DNA from: Pseudomonadota bacterium
GTDB taxonomy: Bacteria > Pseudomonadota > Gammaproteobacteria > Burkholderiales > Thiobacillaceae
Direction of reading: 5' to 3'
Length of the DNA: 7,693 bases
NCBI GenBank assembly: GCA_021780975.1
Contig: JAJXXS010000060.1
Location: forward strand, 1-7,693
Both the position numbers and the translations under genes were made by a program. Below the pieces are notes generated by a model that worked only from the letters and a program-made list of their open reading frames with translations, did no database searches and was not told where the DNA came from. Positions within the stretch are counted from its first letter, which is position 1. The number at the start of each line of letters is the position of its first letter. This document shows positions 4,652-7,693 of this stretch, piece by piece.

Positions 4652-6989
4652 GTTTCCGTTCTGGTTTTACTGCGCGGCCTTTGCCGCGGGCAGCGGCTGG
4701 CTGCAGACCCAGGAGCGCCTGCCGGATGCGGCATGGCTGTGGATTCTGCCGCTGGCAGCCGGCGTCCTGCTGCTGCCGCGCGCCCGGCGCCAGGGCTACG
4801 AGCTCGCCCGTCAGGGGGGCGTCCTGCTTCTGGTCGGCGCGCTCGGCTTTGCCTATACGGCATGGCGTGCCGAGCAGAGGTTGGCGGAGCGCCTGCCCGC
4901 GGCCGCCGAGGGAGCGGACGTGGGGCTCGCCGGCCGCGTCTCCGGCCTGCCGCAGGATACGCCCTGGGGGCAGGTATTTGATTTCGACCTTGCCGCGGGG
5001 CAGGCGTTGGGCCTGCGGCGCGTGCGCCTGTCCTGGTATGCGCCGCGCGACGTCGAACCGGCGCCGCGGCCTTTTCGCGCCGGGCAGGAGTGGCAGCTTA
5101 CGGCGCGCCTGAAACAGCCGCACGGCCAGTTGAACTTCACCGGTTTCGATTACGAGGCCTGGCTGCTCCAGCATGCCATCGGCGCCACCGGCTATGTGCG
5201 GGCGCAGCCGGCGCCGCAACTGCTGGCGTCCCAGGGGGCTGGCTTCCTGGCGGCACTCGATGCCACGCGCGAACGCGTCCGCAAGCGTATCCTCGCTGTG
5301 CTCGGCGAGGCGCCTTACGCCGGCGTCGTCGCCGCCCTCGTGGTGGGCGATCAGCAGGCCATCCCGCCCTGGCAGTGGCGCGATTTCAATCGCACCGGGG
5401 TAACCCACCTGATGAGCATATCCGGCCTGCACGTGACCCTGTTGGCCGGTCTCGCCGCCGCCCTGGCGGCGTGGGGCTGGCGCCGCGTCCCCGCCCTTGC
5501 CCTGCGCTGGCCGGCGCACAAGGTGGCGGTAGTGGTGGGCTTTGCCAGCGCCCTGGCCTACAGTCTGCTGGCCGGCTTCCAGATTCCTGCCCAGCGCACC
5601 CTGTTCATGCTTGCGGCGGTGGCCGCCGGCCTCCTGCTGGCACGGCGCCCGCCGGCTTTCAGCCTGCTCGGGATGTCCCTGCTGGTGGTGTGTCTGTTCG
5701 ATCCGTGGGCAACTTTGGCGGCCGGCTTCTGGCTTTCCTTCGGCGCCGTGGCGGCGCTCTTGTGGGTGAGCGAAGGCCGCGTCGGGCGTCTTGCCGCCCT
5801 CAAGGGCTGGGTGCTGGCGCAGGCGGCCGTCACCCTGGCGCTGGCGCCGGCACTGCTGATGCTGTTCCAGCAGGTCTCGCTGGTGAGTCCGCTCGCCAAC
5901 GCCCTGGCCATTCCCCTGGTGAGCTGGGTGATCACGCCCCTGGCGCTCGCCGGCGGCCTGGTGCCGGGGCTATCCGCTTCCCTGCAGTGGGCGCAGCAGC
6001 TCATGGCCTGGCAGGGGGGACTGCTGCACGTTCTGGCGGATTGGCCGGTGCTCGTGCGCCCGCAGCCGCATGCGCCGGCGCTCGTGGCGGCTCTGGCCGG
6101 CGTGCTGTGGCTGCTTCTGCCGCGCGGCATGCCGGCGCGCTGGCTGGGCGCGCTTCTGCTCATGCCCTTGCTGTGGCCGGAGGAGGAGCGGCTGCCTCAG
6201 GGGCACTTCGCCGCCACCGTATTGGACGTCGGGCAGGGCACCGCCGTGCTGGTGCGGACCGCACACCACCGCCTGCTGTACGACAGCGGCCCAAGCTATG
6301 GGGAAAGCGACGCCGGCGAGCGCGTCGTGCTGCCCGCCCTGCGCGCGGCAGGCGCGCTGCACCTGGATGGCCTGGTGCTCTCGCACAATGACAGCGACCA
6401 CACCGGCGGCGCCGCATCCGTGCTGCGCGATGCCGATGCCGGCTGGCTGCTTACTTCGGTGCCGGTGCAGGCGCAGGGTGCCTGGCCCGCGCCGCGGCGC
6501 CTCGCGTGCGTGCGCGGGCAGCATTGGCGCTGGGACGGCGTGGACTTTGCCGTGCTCAATCCGCCGTCGCAGGCGTACCGCGAAGCGCGTTCCGACAACG
6601 CCATGAGTTGCGTGGTGAAGATTTCCAGCGGCGGCCAGGCCCTCCTGCTGACCGGTGATGCCGAGCAGCGCGCCGAGGGCGAAATGGCGGCGCAGTTGCC
6701 CGCGCGCCTGGCAAGCAGTGTCCTGCTTGCCGGCCACCACGGCAGCGCGACTTCCACCACGCCCGCCTTCCTCGCCGCGGTGCGGCCGGCGCGGGTGATC
6801 TTTTCCGCTGGCTACCGCAACCGCTACGGCCATCCGCACTGGCGCGTGGTGGGCGACGTGCGGCGCGCCGGGGCCGCCATGCATCGCACCGACCGCGACG
6901 GCGCCTTGCGCCTGGATTTTGCTCCTGCAGGCGTGGCGGTGGCCAGCGCTGCGGAAAGGCGTCGCCGCTATTGGCAGCTGGGGCGATAA
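4629..6989 (+). CDS. comEC: DNA internalisation / competence protein ComEC (Rec2)
   Basis: This is a complete 786-aa polytopic inner-membrane protein that forms the channel for single-stranded DNA entry in natural transformation. Residues 1-90 hold hydrophobic helices. An OB-like domain (about 95-195, ADVGLAGRVSGLP onward) follows. Next is the Competence domain, with GVTHLMSISGLHVTLLAGL (257-275) as its hallmark and many helices to about residue 515. The C-terminus is a metallo-beta-lactamase-like domain with VLDVGQGTAVLV (531-542), DSG (552-554), SHNDSDHTGG (585-594), TGD (675-677) and GHHGS (702-706). These motifs are complete, so the domain may be an active nuclease. The ATG at 4629 is inside lolD, a 23-nt overlap, and has only a weak GGCGG directly before it, so coupled translation is likely. 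Longer in-frame forms would read through lolD and were rejected. Other competence genes are not in the window, so transformability is not shown. Confidence 0.95.
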   Translation: MARLARFEFPFWFYCAAFAAGSGWLQTQERLPDAAWLWILPLAAGVLLLPRARRQGYELARQGGVLLLVGALGFAYTAWRAEQRLAERLPAAAEGADVGLAGRVSGLPQDTPWGQVFDFDLAAGQALGLRRVRLSWYAPRDVEPAPRPFRAGQEWQLTARLKQPHGQLNFTGFDYEAWLLQHAIGATGYVRAQPAPQLLASQGAGFLAALDATRERVRKRILAVLGEAPYAGVVAALVVGDQQAIPPWQWRDFNRTGVTHLMSISGLHVTLLAGLAAALAAWGWRRVPALALRWPAHKVAVVVGFASALAYSLLAGFQIPAQRTLFMLAAVAAGLLLARRPPAFSLLGMSLLVVCLFDPWATLAAGFWLSFGAVAALLWVSEGRVGRLAALKGWVLAQAAVTLALAPALLMLFQQVSLVSPLANALAIPLVSWVITPLALAGGLVPGLSASLQWAQQLMAWQGGLLHVLADWPVLVRPQPHAPALVAALAGVLWLLLPRGMPARWLGALLLMPLLWPEEERLPQGHFAATVLDVGQGTAVLVRTAHHRLLYDSGPSYGESDAGERVVLPALRAAGALHLDGLVLSHNDSDHTGGAASVLRDADAGWLLTSVPVQAQGAWPAPRRLACVRGQHWRWDGVDFAVLNPPSQAYREARSDNAMSCVVKISSGGQALLLTGDAEQRAEGEMAAQLPARLASSVLLAGHHGSATSTTPAFLAAVRPARVIFSAGYRNRYGHPHWRVVGDVRRAGAAMHRTDRDGALRLDFAPAGVAVASAAERRRRYWQLGR

Positions 6990-6996
6990 TAAGGCC

Positions 6997-7693
6997 ATGC
7001 AAACCGCCGAGCGCAAACCCGTCTGCTACGAAGGCTCCACCCTGGAGCAGGCCCGCGAGGCGCTCGCCTTCTGGCTGTCGGCGGAGGAGCGTGCGCTGGC
7101 CGAGGAGGGCCTGGCGGCGCTTTTCGCTCCCGCGGCGGAAAACCGTCCGGTGCCGGAGGCGCGCGCCATGGCGCATGCGGTAGGCAGTGCGTTGATCGTC
7201 GCCGAGCTGCGCCTGGGCATCGATGCCGTGCTGGCTGCCCTGCTCTTTCCGCTTGCGAGCGTGCGCCCCGCCGCGCTGGAGGATTTTGGTGCCGCCGGCA
7301 AGCTGGCCGCAGCCGTCGCCGCCATGGCGCGCATCGAGCAGCTGGCGCGCGACACTGCGCTGGCCGCGGGCGACAGCCATCAGCAGATGGAAGCGCTGCG
7401 CAAGATGGTGCTCGCCATGGTGGAAGATGCGCGCGGCATCGTCGTCAAGCTGGCCGAGCGCACCCATGCCTTGCGCTGCGTGGCGCGCGCGGACGAGGCG
7501 ACGCGCCGCCTCCTCGGCCAGCAGGCGCGCGACCTGTTCGCCCCGCTCGCCAACCGCCTGGGCGTGTGGCAGATCAAATGGGAGATGGAGGACTGGGCGT
7601 GCCGCTACCTCGAGGGCGACACCTACAAGCGCATCGCCCAGCTGCTGGACGAGAAGCGCGTCGACCGCGAGCGCTACATCGAGGCGGTGACCA
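6997..7693 (+). CDS. relA: GTP pyrophosphokinase RelA ((p)ppGpp synthetase I), N-terminal part; 3' end outside window
   Basis: The frame from ATG 6997 stays open to the window edge for 232 codons. It encodes the N-terminus of a long RelA/SpoT homologue, the stringent-response enzyme that makes (p)ppGpp from ATP and GTP/GDP on stalled ribosomes. Matching blocks are AALLFPLA (residues 80-87), MVLAMVEDARGIVVKLAERTHALR (in 137-160), FAPLANRLGVWQIKWEMEDWACRYL (in 180-204) and TYKRIAQLLDEKR. In the hydrolase domain the catalytic His-Asp pair is replaced by F84-P85, as in E. coli RelA (LLFPLAD). This points to RelA, synthesis-only, rather than the bifunctional SpoT/Rel. The synthetase, TGS and ACT domains lie beyond the window. 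The start follows comEC by 7 nt, with AAGG at 6991-6994 as a closely spaced ribosome binding site. Confidence 0.95.
   Translation, partial: MQTAERKPVCYEGSTLEQAREALAFWLSAEERALAEEGLAALFAPAAENRPVPEARAMAHAVGSALIVAELRLGIDAVLAALLFPLASVRPAALEDFGAAGKLAAAVAAMARIEQLARDTALAAGDSHQQMEALRKMVLAMVEDARGIVVKLAERTHALRCVARADEATRRLLGQQARDLFAPLANRLGVWQIKWEMEDWACRYLEGDTYKRIAQLLDEKRVDRERYIEAVT

Noticed and set aside
5090..6391. 433-codon plus-strand open frame within comEC
   Set aside because: It lies wholly inside comEC in another frame and is rich in Arg/Gly/Ala with no motif. The comEC frame has continuous membrane and metallo-beta-lactamase motifs.

Overview
This is a GC-rich, tightly packed chromosomal segment. 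The proteins look betaproteobacterial, with Rhodocyclales or Nitrosomonadales-type organisms as the best guess. That guess rests on the gene set (gltX, a small DsrE-like protein, an RpfE-type protein, a lol/comEC/relA run) and on protein style, not on a database search. No mobile element, CRISPR array, tRNA or rRNA was seen. The window looks like core genome rather than an accessory island.

Layout. The window opens inside gltX (1-705, +), just before the KMSKS-like loop, and carries the C-terminal half of glutamyl-tRNA synthetase. After an 88-bp spacer with a perfect TATAAT box comes a 122-aa DsrE-family protein (794-1162, +). A short hairpin and 40 bp separate it from a convergent gene (1203-2231, -) for a 342-aa RpfE-type protein of unknown function. 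An 80-bp divergent promoter region (2232-2311) then leads into a tightly packed plus-strand run: yjbQ (2312-2731), a LolC/LolE-type permease (2731-3978), lolD (3971-4651), comEC (4629-6989) and the start of relA (6997 to the window edge). relA is truncated by the window.

How the genes fit together. The yjbQ-lolC-lolD-comEC-relA genes overlap by 1, 8 and 23 nt and the last pair is 7 nt apart, so they are probably one transcription unit. LolC/E and LolD form the inner-membrane ABC transporter that releases lipoproteins to LolA. ComEC is the inner-membrane DNA-uptake channel. RelA is the ribosome-associated (p)ppGpp synthetase. The physiological link between these functions is not evident from the sequence. 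The arrangement may simply be inherited synteny.

Most of the window is ordinary. The points worth a second look are the divergent region, where both genes have a -10-like box so close to the ATG that leaderless transcripts are possible; the uncharacterised RpfE-type and solo DsrE-type proteins; the single Lol permease with a LolC-like Hook; and a 19-nt out-of-frame direct repeat in the RpfE-type gene. I found no convincing evidence of a previously undescribed multi-gene system.
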